6,833 nucleotides of DNA from Lachnospiraceae bacterium UBA4292 (GCA_002395865.1 DGVE01000207.1:1-6833), one strand, 5' to 3'. Shown: positions 1 to 6,833, counted from the first letter of the stretch. A program made the numbers and translations. Notes: generated by a model from the letters alone, not told the origin.

Positions 1-1
1 C

Positions 2-1018
2 GGCATCAAGAAGTACCAGTGGGTGACTCTGCCCATGGCCATCCACGGTGTGATAGCTAAAAAGGACGGCACTGTGGTGGATGTAGTGATCGGTGAGGAC
101 GACGATACCGTAGTAGGCATCTCGGATATCCTTATCCACCTCGCAGGCAAGCAGATGGCGAAGAATGCCTCCGTGGCGGTGGAGGGTGAGAACCTCGACG
201 TGCTCGTGGCAGGCAGACCTCTTGCGCAGAACGACGATGAAGAGAAGAAGGAGGAGAAGAATGCCGTAAAGAAGGCTCTTCTTAAGATATTAAAGGACAG
301 ATATGATGTGGAGGAGGAAGATCTCCTCAGCGCAGAGCTCGAGGTGGTTCCTTCCGGCAAGGCCAGGAATTTCGGGCTTGACAGCAGTATGATTATGGGT
401 TACGGACACGATGACAGATGCTGCGCGTATCCCTCACTTGTGGCTCTTATCGAAGCAGGCGCACAGGAGAAGACCGGTGTATGCATGCTCGTGGACAAGG
501 AGGAGGTCGGAAGCATAGGCGCGACCGGTATGAAGTCACGTTTCTTTGAGAACACCGTGGCTGAGCTCATCAGCCTCACGACTGATAGCTACAGCGATCT
601 GCTGCTCAGGCGTGCGCTCCAGAATTCGTGCATGCTCTCATCGGACGTGAGCGCGGCATTCGATCCTCTGTATGCGGCGTCATTCGAGTCGAAGAACGCG
701 GCTTACCTTTCACACGGACTGGTATTTAACAAGTTTACGGGCGCCAGAGGTAAATCAGGCAGCAACGACGCGAATGCGGAGTACATGGCGCTCATCAGAA
801 GGACAATGGATGAGGCAGATGTTTCCTACCACACCGCGGAACTCGGCAAAGTGGACGAGGGCGGCGGCGGAACCATCGCCTACATTATGGCAAGATACGG
901 CATGCAGGTGATAGACAGCGGACTTGCGGTGCTTAATATGCACGCTCCGTGGGAGATCATCTCCAAGGCCGATCTCTACGAATCGAAGAAGGGATACATG
1001 GCATTCCTTAAAATATAG
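2..1018 (+). CDS. M18 family metallo-aminopeptidase, C-terminal part (5' end outside window)
   Basis: This is a zinc aminopeptidase of peptidase family M18 (aspartyl aminopeptidase/aminopeptidase I type), a cytoplasmic enzyme that removes N-terminal residues from peptides. The open frame runs in from the left edge, so 338 residues are visible against roughly 430-480 usual for the family; the N-terminal part with the first metal-binding His is missing. Seen in the sequence, by family alignment from memory: the GHDDR segment (407-418) carrying the bridging metal Asp, DKEEVGS (494-514) with the catalytic and metal-binding Glu pair at 500-505, SSDVSAA (638-658) with a metal Asp at 644-646, and NMHAPWE (935-955) with the last metal His at 941-943. 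A charged Asp/Glu/Lys-rich stretch (about 230-330) precedes the second half of the catalytic domain. A GTG at 23 is not taken as the start because family-like residues (KYQW) continue upstream. The next gene follows after 5 bases. The family call is firm; substrate preference is unknown. Confidence 0.93.
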   Translation, partial: GIKKYQWVTLPMAIHGVIAKKDGTVVDVVIGEDDDTVVGISDILIHLAGKQMAKNASVAVEGENLDVLVAGRPLAQNDDEEKKEEKNAVKKALLKILKDRYDVEEEDLLSAELEVVPSGKARNFGLDSSMIMGYGHDDRCCAYPSLVALIEAGAQEKTGVCMLVDKEEVGSIGATGMKSRFFENTVAELISLTTDSYSDLLLRRALQNSCMLSSDVSAAFDPLYAASFESKNAAYLSHGLVFNKFTGARGKSGSNDANAEYMALIRRTMDEADVSYHTAELGKVDEGGGGTIAYIMARYGMQVIDSGLAVLNMHAPWEIISKADLYESKKGYMAFLKI

Positions 1019-1020
1019 GA
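1017..1020 (+). promoter_or_regulatory. Weak, closely spaced ribosome binding site of the first ABC gene
   Basis: AGGA lies only three bases before the ATG at 1024 and overlaps the TAG stop codon of the aminopeptidase gene. The spacing is shorter than ideal, so translation of the first ABC gene probably depends partly on ribosomes that have just finished the upstream gene. The next in-frame ATG (1084) has no purine-rich site before it, which supports 1024 as the start. Confidence 0.5.
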
Positions 1021-1023
1021 AAA

Positions 1024-2859
1024 ATGGAAGCTAAAAAAGAAAAAGAAAATATACGCGGGCGTTTCGCGACCATACGCTTCTTCATGAAGGGAAGCGTGAG
1101 GTTCTTCCTGTGCTCGGTCATTTTCGTCTGCCTGCTCGTGGTATTCGAGCTGGTGAATCCGAAGGTGATCGGCTGGACTGTGGATTTTGTGACCGGTGAC
1201 ATGAGCCGGATGCCGCAGTTTTTAAAGGACCTGGTGGAACGCCTCGGCGGAAGGAGCTGGTGTATTGAACACCTGTGGGTGTTCTCACTTATAGTGGCAG
1301 GCATTGCCGTTATCGGGGCAGTCTGCAGATACGCGTTCCGAATGTTCAACGGAACCATGGCTGAGACACTTGTCAAGCGCATGCGCGACACAGTGTACGA
1401 TCAGGTCATTCATCTGCCGTTTAAATGGCACGATGACAACCGCACGGGAGATATCATCCAGAGGGCGACCTCGGACGTGGATATGGTTCGCAATTTCATC
1501 TCCGAGCAGCTCACCAGCGTGTTCAGGATGGTGATACTTCTGGTGCTGGCCCTCTCCATGATGGCATCGATAAACGGCTGGCTGACGCTTGCGGCAGCCG
1601 CATTCATACCGGTGATAATCGGTTACTCACTCATCTTTCACAGAAAGATAGGAAGCGCCTTTGAAAAGGCCGACACGGAGGAGGGCAAGCTCTCCGCCAT
1701 TGCCCAGGAGAATATATCGGGGCTGCGCGTGGTGAGAGCCTTCGGACGCGAGAGGTACGAGAGGGAGAGATTCGAGGGCAAGAACGAGACATACACTAAG
1801 CTGTGGGTAAGGACGATGCAGCTTTTGTCCATCTTCTGGATAACGAACGATATCATCGGCGGTTTCCAGATGGTGACGGTGCTCGGCCTCGGAGCTCACC
1901 TGGCTGTCGCGGGGGCGATAAGCGCAGGCGAGTATGTGTCATTCATCGCCTACAACGGCATGCTGATATGGCCCGTGAGGCAGCTCGGACGAGTGATCTC
2001 GGAGATGAGCAAGGCGGGCGTGTCCATAGACAGGCTTCGCTACATACTCGATTCAAAGCGTGAAGAGGACGCGCAGGGCGCTGTAGATTTTCCCGACAGC
2101 ACCGATATCGATTTTGAAAAAGTGTCCTTCTCATACGGTGAGGGAGAGGTTCTTAAGGGCCTCGATCTTCACATAAAGGCCGGCCAGACAATAGGTATAC
2201 TGGGCGGTACAGGTACCGGCAAGTCCACCATGGCAGCTCTTCTCGACGGACTCTATGAGCTTCCCAAGGAAAACGGATGCATAAAGGTGGGCGGTATAGA
2301 TATAAGAAGCATCAAAAAGCATGAGCTGAGGAAGAATATCGGTCTCATGCTTCAGGAACCCTACCTGTTCTCAAGAACACTTGAGGAAAACATAACCATC
2401 GCGGCTCCTAAGTCCACGCACGCGGACGTGGAGGCGGCTTCTAAGGGGGCCAGCCTTGATACCGCCATAGAGCGGTTTAACGAGGGCTATAAGACCCCCG
2501 TCGGAGAGAGGGGCGTTACCCTCTCGGGAGGACAGAAGCAGAGGACCGCTATCGCGAGGACTCTGATAAGAAAGACGCCCGTGATGATATTCGACGATTC
2601 GCTGTCGGCCGTGGACGCGCAGACCGACGCGAAGATACGCGCAGGCCTTGCGCAGGCCGGACAGGGCGTGACCGTCATACTGATCTCACACCGCATCACC
2701 ACCCTTATGAACGCCGACCGGATATTCGTGATCGAGGACGGAAGAGTGGCGGAGGAGGGAAGCCACGAGGAGCTTCTGGCTCTCGGCGGCAGGTACAGGA
2801 GGATCTACGACCTGCAGAGCGCATTTACAGAGGATGAAGGGGAGGTGGCTCATGAGTAA
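1024..2859 (+). CDS. ABC exporter half-transporter, subunit with degenerate Walker B (TM287/BmrC/YheI-like)
   Basis: This is a 611-residue ATP-driven membrane exporter subunit with an N-terminal six-helix membrane domain (helices near residues 24-44, 84-106, 163-181, 185-205, 268-298 and 305-325) followed by an ATPase domain (about 362-600). Visible motifs are the A-loop Tyr371, Walker A GGTGTGKST (394-402), Q-loop Gln444, X-loop TPVGERG (491-497), intact signature LSGGQ (500-504), Walker B ending in Asp524, and switch His556. The residue after Walker B is Asp525 (codon 2596-2598) where active sites carry Glu. That swap is the mark of the degenerate-site partner in heterodimeric exporters such as TM287 and BmrC. 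The neighbour overlapping by 8 bases is the complementary subunit, so the two should assemble as one transporter in the cytoplasmic membrane. There is no signal peptide, as expected. Drugs, peptides or lipids are all possible substrates; the sequence does not decide. Confidence 0.95.
   Translation: MEAKKEKENIRGRFATIRFFMKGSVRFFLCSVIFVCLLVVFELVNPKVIGWTVDFVTGDMSRMPQFLKDLVERLGGRSWCIEHLWVFSLIVAGIAVIGAVCRYAFRMFNGTMAETLVKRMRDTVYDQVIHLPFKWHDDNRTGDIIQRATSDVDMVRNFISEQLTSVFRMVILLVLALSMMASINGWLTLAAAAFIPVIIGYSLIFHRKIGSAFEKADTEEGKLSAIAQENISGLRVVRAFGRERYERERFEGKNETYTKLWVRTMQLLSIFWITNDIIGGFQMVTVLGLGAHLAVAGAISAGEYVSFIAYNGMLIWPVRQLGRVISEMSKAGVSIDRLRYILDSKREEDAQGAVDFPDSTDIDFEKVSFSYGEGEVLKGLDLHIKAGQTIGILGGTGTGKSTMAALLDGLYELPKENGCIKVGGIDIRSIKKHELRKNIGLMLQEPYLFSRTLEENITIAAPKSTHADVEAASKGASLDTAIERFNEGYKTPVGERGVTLSGGQKQRTAIARTLIRKTPVMIFDDSLSAVDAQTDAKIRAGLAQAGQGVTVILISHRITTLMNADRIFVIEDGRVAEEGSHEELLALGGRYRRIYDLQSAFTEDEGEVAHE
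2838..2846 (+). promoter_or_regulatory. Strong ribosome binding site deciding the start of the second ABC gene
   Basis: The purine run AGGGGAGGT, containing a perfect GGAGGT at 2841-2846, lies five bases before the ATG at 2852. This supports 2852 as the start, rather than the in-frame ATG at 2834, which lies upstream of this site and has no comparable sequence in front of it. The site sits inside the last codons of the first ABC gene. Confidence 0.85.
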
Positions 2860-4672
2860 CGAAGAAAAGCTGCCGAAGCTTAAACTGTTCGGACTGCCGG
2901 CTCTTTTGCCCTTTATCCTGAAATACAGGGTGATGTTCATAAGAATGATCGCCCTCGGGGCGCTGGTGTCGGTATTTGACTCGGTCTATCCGCTCTTCAA
3001 CCGCTACGCGATAGATCATTTCGTGGGTGAGAAGACCCTCGATACCCTGCCGATATTCATCGGACTGATGGTGCTCGGAATACTTCTGCAGGGATTTTTC
3101 AACTATATCAATGTCAGGGACTGCGCGCGCATGGAGCTCTTTATAAACAGGGATCTGCGAAACAACGCGTTCAACCACCTGCAGACGGTTTCGCTCTCAT
3201 ACTTCAATCAGAACAATGTGGGCTACATACACGCGCGCGTCATGTCCGACTCGGGCAAGATAGGCGAGATGGTGGCATGGAACATCATGGACATCGTCTG
3301 GTTCGGCTCCTACATATTCTTCTCGGTGATAGTCATGTTCACCGTAAATGTGAGGCTGGCCCTGATAGTAGTGGCGATACTTCCCGTGGCGATTCTTCTT
3401 ATCGCGCTGTTTCAGAGAAAGCTCACGCATCTCAACCGCCAGGTGAGGGAGGAGAATTCTAAGATCACAGCCGCGATAAACGAAGGTATCTCCGGAGTGC
3501 GTTCGATAAAAACGCTGGCCATCGAGGAGCGCATGAGCGGTGAGTTCTTCGAGAAGACCGCCGGCATGAGGAGACTGTCGATAAGGACGGCACACTACGG
3601 CGCGCTGTTTGCGGCGGTCGTCACACTGCTTTCATCATTTGCCCTCTGCGTGGTGCTGTGGAGGGGCGGAAGCCTCACGGCTGCCGCAGTTGTGGAGGTC
3701 GGAACGCTCTCGGTGTTCATGAGCTACGCGCTGAACATGCTCGACCCCATACAGAATATCGTCGGTTCCATTGCTCATATGATCTCGATACAGGTAAATA
3801 TCGAGAGGTACTTAAAGCTTATGGAGACCACGGGTGAGGTCACCGACAGACCGGATGTCATCGAAAAATACGGTGACGCCTTCAATGAAAAGAGGGAGAA
3901 CTGGGAGAAGCTCATCGGGGACATAGAGTTTAAGGATGTGTCCTTCCACTACCCCGACGGCGAGGAGATGGTGCTCGAACACTTCAACTTAAAGGTGCCC
4001 GCAGGCACGAATGTGGCTATCGTGGGCGAAACGGGAGCGGGCAAATCCACTCTGATAAATCTTGTCTGCCGCTTTTACGAGCCGACGGACGGAGTGGTTC
4101 TTATCGACGGAAGGGACTCTCGGGACAGATCGCTCTCGTGGCTTCACGCGAATATCGGCTACGTGCTGCAGACCCCGCATCTGTTCTCCGGAACGATAAG
4201 GGATAATCTGAAGTACGGCAATCCCGACGCGACCGATGAACAGATAATGGAGGCGCTGCACGCTGTGAGCGCCGGAGGACTTCTGGAGAAGCTCGATAAA
4301 GGCCTCGACACCGAGACGGGTGAGGGAGGGGACTTCCTCTCCACAGGCGAGAAGCAGCTTCTGTCAATAGCGAGGGCGCTTCTGGCAGACCCGAGGATAC
4401 TGATACTCGATGAGGCGACGAGCTCCATCGATACCCAGACGGAGCGCTGCATTCAGGACGCTATCAAGACCGTCATAAAGGACAGGACATCGTTTGTGAT
4501 AGCCCACAGGCTTTCGACGATAGTAAACGCTGACGTGATACTTCTGGTATCCGCCGGCAGGATAGTGGAGAGGGGTACTCACGCACAGCTCATGAAGGCA
4601 AGGGGCGAGTATTTCAGACTCTACACAAGACAGTATGAGGATCTTCTGGCCGACTCTTCGGCGGGTATATAA
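2852..4672 (+). CDS. ABC exporter half-transporter, subunit with degenerate signature motif (TM288/BmrD/YheH-like)
   Basis: This 606-residue protein (starting MSNEEK) is the partner of the preceding ABC subunit. A membrane domain with six predicted helices spans about residues 20-315 and an ATPase domain about 355-595. Numbered from the 2852 start, motifs are A-loop Tyr367, Walker A GETGAGKST (392-400), Q-loop Gln440, signature LSTGE (496-500), Walker B with Asp520 followed by the normal catalytic Glu521 (4412-4414), and switch His552. The signature departs from LSGGQ at two positions. Paired with the Asp-containing subunit upstream, this predicts one consensus ATP site (this protein's Walker A/B with the partner's LSGGQ) and one degenerate site, as known for TM287/288 and BmrCD. 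The linker between domains (about 327-355) is rather long and charged. The gene starts inside the end of the previous one, giving coupled, near-equal synthesis. Substrate unknown; export direction is inferred from the fused exporter-type architecture. Confidence 0.95.
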   Translation: MSNEEKLPKLKLFGLPALLPFILKYRVMFIRMIALGALVSVFDSVYPLFNRYAIDHFVGEKTLDTLPIFIGLMVLGILLQGFFNYINVRDCARMELFINRDLRNNAFNHLQTVSLSYFNQNNVGYIHARVMSDSGKIGEMVAWNIMDIVWFGSYIFFSVIVMFTVNVRLALIVVAILPVAILLIALFQRKLTHLNRQVREENSKITAAINEGISGVRSIKTLAIEERMSGEFFEKTAGMRRLSIRTAHYGALFAAVVTLLSSFALCVVLWRGGSLTAAAVVEVGTLSVFMSYALNMLDPIQNIVGSIAHMISIQVNIERYLKLMETTGEVTDRPDVIEKYGDAFNEKRENWEKLIGDIEFKDVSFHYPDGEEMVLEHFNLKVPAGTNVAIVGETGAGKSTLINLVCRFYEPTDGVVLIDGRDSRDRSLSWLHANIGYVLQTPHLFSGTIRDNLKYGNPDATDEQIMEALHAVSAGGLLEKLDKGLDTETGEGGDFLSTGEKQLLSIARALLADPRILILDEATSSIDTQTERCIQDAIKTVIKDRTSFVIAHRLSTIVNADVILLVSAGRIVERGTHAQLMKARGEYFRLYTRQYEDLLADSSAGI

Positions 4673-4683
4673 GCCCGCCGGAG
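4656..4683 (+). other. RNA hairpin spanning the second ABC gene's stop codon
   Basis: A perfect 7-pair GC stem (CGGCGGG at 4659-4665 with CCCGCCG at 4674-4680) can be extended outward by T-G, T-A and C-G pairs to about 10 pairs. The 8-base loop TATATAAG contains the TAA stop (4670-4672) of the upstream gene. No T-run follows, so it is not a standard intrinsic terminator. An alternative smaller hairpin (GCCG at 4677-4680 with CGGC at 4688-4691) would compete with its right arm. Possible roles are RNA stability or lowering expression of downstream genes; this is inference. Confidence 0.55.
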
Positions 4684-4698
4684 GCTTCGGCTGATAAA

Positions 4699-4705
4699 AA
4701 GGAGG
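4699..4705 (+). promoter_or_regulatory. Strong ribosome binding site of the rhomboid gene
   Basis: AAGGAGG lies five bases before the ATG at 4711, close to ideal. It fixes the rhomboid start and gives this gene independent translation initiation, unlike the gene after it. It sits 16 bases downstream of the hairpin around the preceding stop codon. Confidence 0.85.
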
Positions 4706-4710
4706 CTGTT

Positions 4711-5304
4711 ATGGCTAAAGGTTCTTCGGGCAAAAAGCCCACACTCAAGATCAGTTTTAATTCCCCCGCGGTGCTTATATTTGCGCTGCTGTGTCTGGGA
4801 GCGCTGCTGCTTTCAAACCTTACCGGCGGTAAGACAAATGCAATGTTCTTTTCCGTATACCGCGCATCTCTTCTGGATCCTCTCACATGGATCAGATTCT
4901 TCGGACATGTGCTGGGACACTCGGGCTGGCAGCATTTCATCGGAAATATGACGCTCATACTCCTTGTCGGCCCGCTGCTTGAGGAGAAGTACGGCACATC
5001 GTTCATGGTGAAGCTGATACTCGTCACGGCCTTCGTGACAGGTCTCGTGAACTTCATATTTTTCCCGAGCGTTTCACTGTGCGGCGCGAGCGGCGTGGTA
5101 TTCGCGTTCATCCTGCTCAGCTCCTTCACAAGCATCAGCGACGGAAGCATACCCGTTACATTTATACTGATCGCACTCATCTACATCGGCGGACAGATAT
5201 ATGACGGCATATTCGTAAATGACAATGTGTCACAGCTCACCCACATCATCGGCGGTATCGTAGGCGCAGCCTTCGGATATCTGATGAGTACAAGAAAGAA
5301 ATGA
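4711..5304 (+). CDS. Rhomboid family intramembrane serine protease
   Basis: This 197-residue membrane protein has the rhomboid layout: a short basic N-terminus, then about six membrane helices (near 18-38, 62-92, 98-118, 123-140, 147-163 and 175-193) and a short basic tail ending RKK. The key residues are all visible: the HxxxN motif at His75 and Asn79, followed by the helix-2 end GPLLEEKYG; the catalytic serine in GASG (Ser127, codon 5089-5091); and the catalytic histidine in the last helix, His178 (5242-5244), followed by a small-residue GGIVGAAFG run. This is therefore expected to be an active protease that cuts transmembrane segments of other proteins in the cytoplasmic membrane. It is the minimal six-helix form with no extra cytoplasmic or zinc domain visible. 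It lies 38 bases after the ABC pair and overlaps the glycosidase gene by 4 bases. Substrates are unknown; the ABC subunits or an unlinked protein could be targets, but nothing shows this. Confidence 0.92.
   Translation: MAKGSSGKKPTLKISFNSPAVLIFALLCLGALLLSNLTGGKTNAMFFSVYRASLLDPLTWIRFFGHVLGHSGWQHFIGNMTLILLVGPLLEEKYGTSFMVKLILVTAFVTGLVNFIFFPSVSLCGASGVVFAFILLSSFTSISDGSIPVTFILIALIYIGGQIYDGIFVNDNVSQLTHIIGGIVGAAFGYLMSTRKK
5301..5304 (+). promoter_or_regulatory. ATGA stop-start overlap coupling rhomboid and GH43 translation
   Basis: The GH43 ATG (5301-5303) shares bases with the rhomboid TGA (5302-5304). The preceding sequence is only weakly purine-rich (AAGAAAG) with no GGAGG core, while the other internal starts in this run have a recognisable AGGA or better. 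Initiation probably relies on ribosomes finishing the rhomboid frame. No later ATG could serve, because the conserved N-terminal blade begins within the first ten residues. Confidence 0.7.
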
Positions 5305-6818
5305 TAAGATACACAAATCCCATAATACCGGGCTTCTACCCGGACCCGTCGGTGTGCGCTGCCAACGGAAAGTATTACATGGTCTGCAGCTCCTTCCAGT
5401 ATTTCCCGGGAGTGCCGCTCTTTGAGAGCGGCGATCTCGTGAACTGGAGGCAGATAGGGCATGTTCTGACCAGACCCACTCAGGTGGCGCTCGCGGATGT
5501 GCCCGCCTCCGGCGGCGTATTTGCGCCGACCATAAGGTATCACGAGGGGCGCTTTTACATGGTGACCACCAATGATACCTTCCACAAGAACTTCTATGTC
5601 TGGACCGACGATATATACGGCGAGTGGTCTGAGCCTGTGTTCGTGGATCAGTCCGGTATCGATCCGTCGCTTCTCTTCGATGAGGGGAAGGTCTACTTCC
5701 TGAGCAACGGTACGGACGATAACGGCGAGGGCGGTGTGATACAGTGCGAGCTGGACATAGAGACCGGTGCTAAGCTGACGAAGAGCAAGTGCATATGGCA
5801 CGGCAGCGGAAGAAGGTTCCTCGAGAGCCCCCACATGTACCATATAGGTGAGTACTATTATCTTATGGCGGCTGAGGGCGGCACGGAGTACGGACATATG
5901 ATCACATATGCCAGGGCGAAGAACCCATGGGGACCCTTCGACAACTATCCGCTCAATCCGGTACTCACGAACAAAAACAAGGCTCCCTACATCATCCAGG
6001 GCATAGGACACGGCGACCTGGTGCAGGATTCGTATGGTGAGTGGCATATCGTGTGCCTCGGCTTCAGGCAGATGCATTTATGGAAGACCTACCACACCCT
6101 CGGAAGAGAGGTGTACATGGTGCCGGTTCGCTTCGGCGAGGACGGCTGGTTCAGGGCAGGGCTGGACGGCACGGCTCAGTTTGAGTATGAGATCGAAGGC
6201 GTCGCACAGCAGATAAAGCCAAACGATATCACCTTTGATAATACCGATCCGAATATTGACTGGGCGTACATACGCCATCCCTCGAAGGAGAACTACTCTC
6301 TTTCGAAGAAGGGCTTTACTCTCACGGGAACGCCCCTTAAGCTTTCTCAGCACGGCTCACCGACATTCATCGGCCTCAGACAGCGCGGCTTCTTTATGGA
6401 GCTGGGCGTAGATCTGAAGCTCAGTGACGGTGAGGGCGGTGTGAGTGTATATGCCTGCGAGAGCGAGCACTACGATCTGTTCATGCAGAAGGCAGGCGAC
6501 TGCTATGTGGTCTGCGTGAGGTACTGCGTGGGACCTGCCGTAAATGTGGCGAAGATCCATACACTGGACGGAAAAAAGGCGCACCTCCTAATAGAGGCCG
6601 ATAATCTGAACTACAGCTTCTTCGTCGAGGAGGGCGGCGTAAGAACGCCTCTTGGCACGGCCTCAGGCAAATACGTCTCCACGGAGGTGGCCGAGGGTTT
6701 CACCGGAGTCATGATAGGGCTCTATGCCACAGGGGAGAAGAATCGTGCGGATTTCACAAATCTGGAGATACATTACGATTACGCGCGCGAAAAAGAGATG
6801 CAAGGTCCTGATTGTTAA
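5301..6818 (+). CDS. Glycoside hydrolase family 43 enzyme (probable beta-xylosidase/alpha-L-arabinofuranosidase)
   Basis: This 505-residue enzyme is expected to release xylose or arabinose from short hemicellulose-derived oligosaccharides. The N-terminal five-bladed propeller (about residues 5-300) opens with NPIIPGFYPDPSV, typical of GH43 and closest in feel to the subfamily with 'PGFYPDPS...GGVFAPTIRY'. The catalytic triad is visible: Asp15 as general base (5343-5345), Asp121 in GIDPSL (5661-5663) and Glu175 as general acid (5823-5825). The Glu lies in ESPH where EGPH is commoner. His237 in GHGDLVQD is the conserved inner histidine. Residues about 310-495 form a beta-sandwich-like C-terminal domain ending near DFTNLEIHY, as in XynB-type enzymes. 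There is no signal peptide, so it should act in the cytoplasm. The length is complete for the family. No sugar importer, regulator or other glycosidase is in the window, so the substrate cannot be narrowed by context. Confidence 0.93.
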   Translation: MIRYTNPIIPGFYPDPSVCAANGKYYMVCSSFQYFPGVPLFESGDLVNWRQIGHVLTRPTQVALADVPASGGVFAPTIRYHEGRFYMVTTNDTFHKNFYVWTDDIYGEWSEPVFVDQSGIDPSLLFDEGKVYFLSNGTDDNGEGGVIQCELDIETGAKLTKSKCIWHGSGRRFLESPHMYHIGEYYYLMAAEGGTEYGHMITYARAKNPWGPFDNYPLNPVLTNKNKAPYIIQGIGHGDLVQDSYGEWHIVCLGFRQMHLWKTYHTLGREVYMVPVRFGEDGWFRAGLDGTAQFEYEIEGVAQQIKPNDITFDNTDPNIDWAYIRHPSKENYSLSKKGFTLTGTPLKLSQHGSPTFIGLRQRGFFMELGVDLKLSDGEGGVSVYACESEHYDLFMQKAGDCYVVCVRYCVGPAVNVAKIHTLDGKKAHLLIEADNLNYSFFVEEGGVRTPLGTASGKYVSTEVAEGFTGVMIGLYATGEKNRADFTNLEIHYDYAREKEMQGPDC

Positions 6819-6833
6819 TACATTTTAAAAAAA

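Noticed and set aside
23..25. GTG at 23 as the start of the aminopeptidase
   Set aside because: The frame stays open to the window edge with family-like residues, no ribosome binding site is visible, and the product would lack the N-terminal metal ligand.
2834..2851. Upstream ATG at 2834 as the start of the second ABC protein
   Set aside because: The strong GGAGGT site lies after this ATG and five bases before the ATG at 2852, so the shorter 606-residue product is preferred.
4337..4351. LSTGE signature as a sign of a decaying pseudogene or sequencing error
   Set aside because: The frame is intact, every other ATPase motif is present, and a degenerate signature in this subunit matches the known pattern of heterodimeric exporters.
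4656..4710. Hairpin as an intrinsic transcription terminator
   Set aside because: No run of T follows the stem on either strand; the plus strand continues into an A-rich stretch and a ribosome binding site.
4614..5180. Minus-strand open frame of 188 codons opposite the rhomboid gene
   Set aside because: The plus-strand rhomboid has the Ser/His pair, HxxxN motif and a strong ribosome binding site. The antisense product is unrecognisable and low in complexity.
5181..6077. Long open frame of 298 codons on the minus strand
   Set aside because: It lies wholly opposite the GH43 gene and the end of the rhomboid gene, both of which carry full catalytic motifs. Its translation has no recognisable domain, so it is a shadow of the coding strand.
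6819..6833. TTTTAAAA palindrome and A-run after the GH43 stop as a terminator
   Set aside because: Only 15 bases follow the stop and no GC stem is visible, so a terminator cannot be supported or excluded.

Overview
The window holds five genes, all on the plus strand and packed almost end to end. It looks like one transcription unit, cut at its 5' end and finishing about 15 bases before the window ends. The gaps between genes are +5, -8, +38 and -4 bases. I see no RNA gene, mobile element, CRISPR array or long non-coding stretch, and no convincing promoter. The upstream control region must lie to the left of the window. The base composition is moderately GC-rich (by eye, mid-50s percent), with frequent AGG/AGA arginine and ATA isoleucine codons and strong GGAGG-type ribosome binding sites. 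Together with the protein types this suggests an anaerobic gut or rumen Clostridia member, perhaps Lachnospiraceae. That placement is inference, not proof.

Layout. (1) Bases 2-1018 are the C-terminal part of an M18 metallo-aminopeptidase. (2) Bases 1024-2859 and 2852-4672 are two half-size ABC exporter subunits, each a six-helix membrane domain fused to an ATPase domain, overlapping by 8 bases. The first has Asp in place of the catalytic Glu after Walker B. The second has a normal Glu but a degenerate signature (LSTGE rather than LSGGQ). The two defects are complementary, as in heterodimeric exporters such as TM287/288 and BmrCD (YheI/YheH), where one ATP site is consensus and the other degenerate. 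(3) Bases 4711-5304 encode a small rhomboid intramembrane serine protease with its catalytic Ser and His both present. (4) Bases 5301-6818 encode a family GH43 glycosidase, probably a cytoplasmic beta-xylosidase or alpha-arabinofuranosidase. Its start codon overlaps the rhomboid stop codon (ATGA) and it has no clear ribosome binding site of its own.

How the genes work together. The two ABC proteins almost certainly form one heterodimeric exporter; its substrate cannot be read from sequence. The aminopeptidase would trim cytoplasmic peptides, the rhomboid would cut membrane proteins, and the GH43 enzyme would finish plant-derived xylo- or arabino-oligosaccharides imported by a system not seen here. 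No single pathway obviously links all five, so this may be a housekeeping run of co-transcribed genes. I found no strong evidence of an undescribed system. The points most worth checking are the translational coupling of rhomboid to GH43 and the hairpin that carries the second ABC gene's stop codon in its loop.
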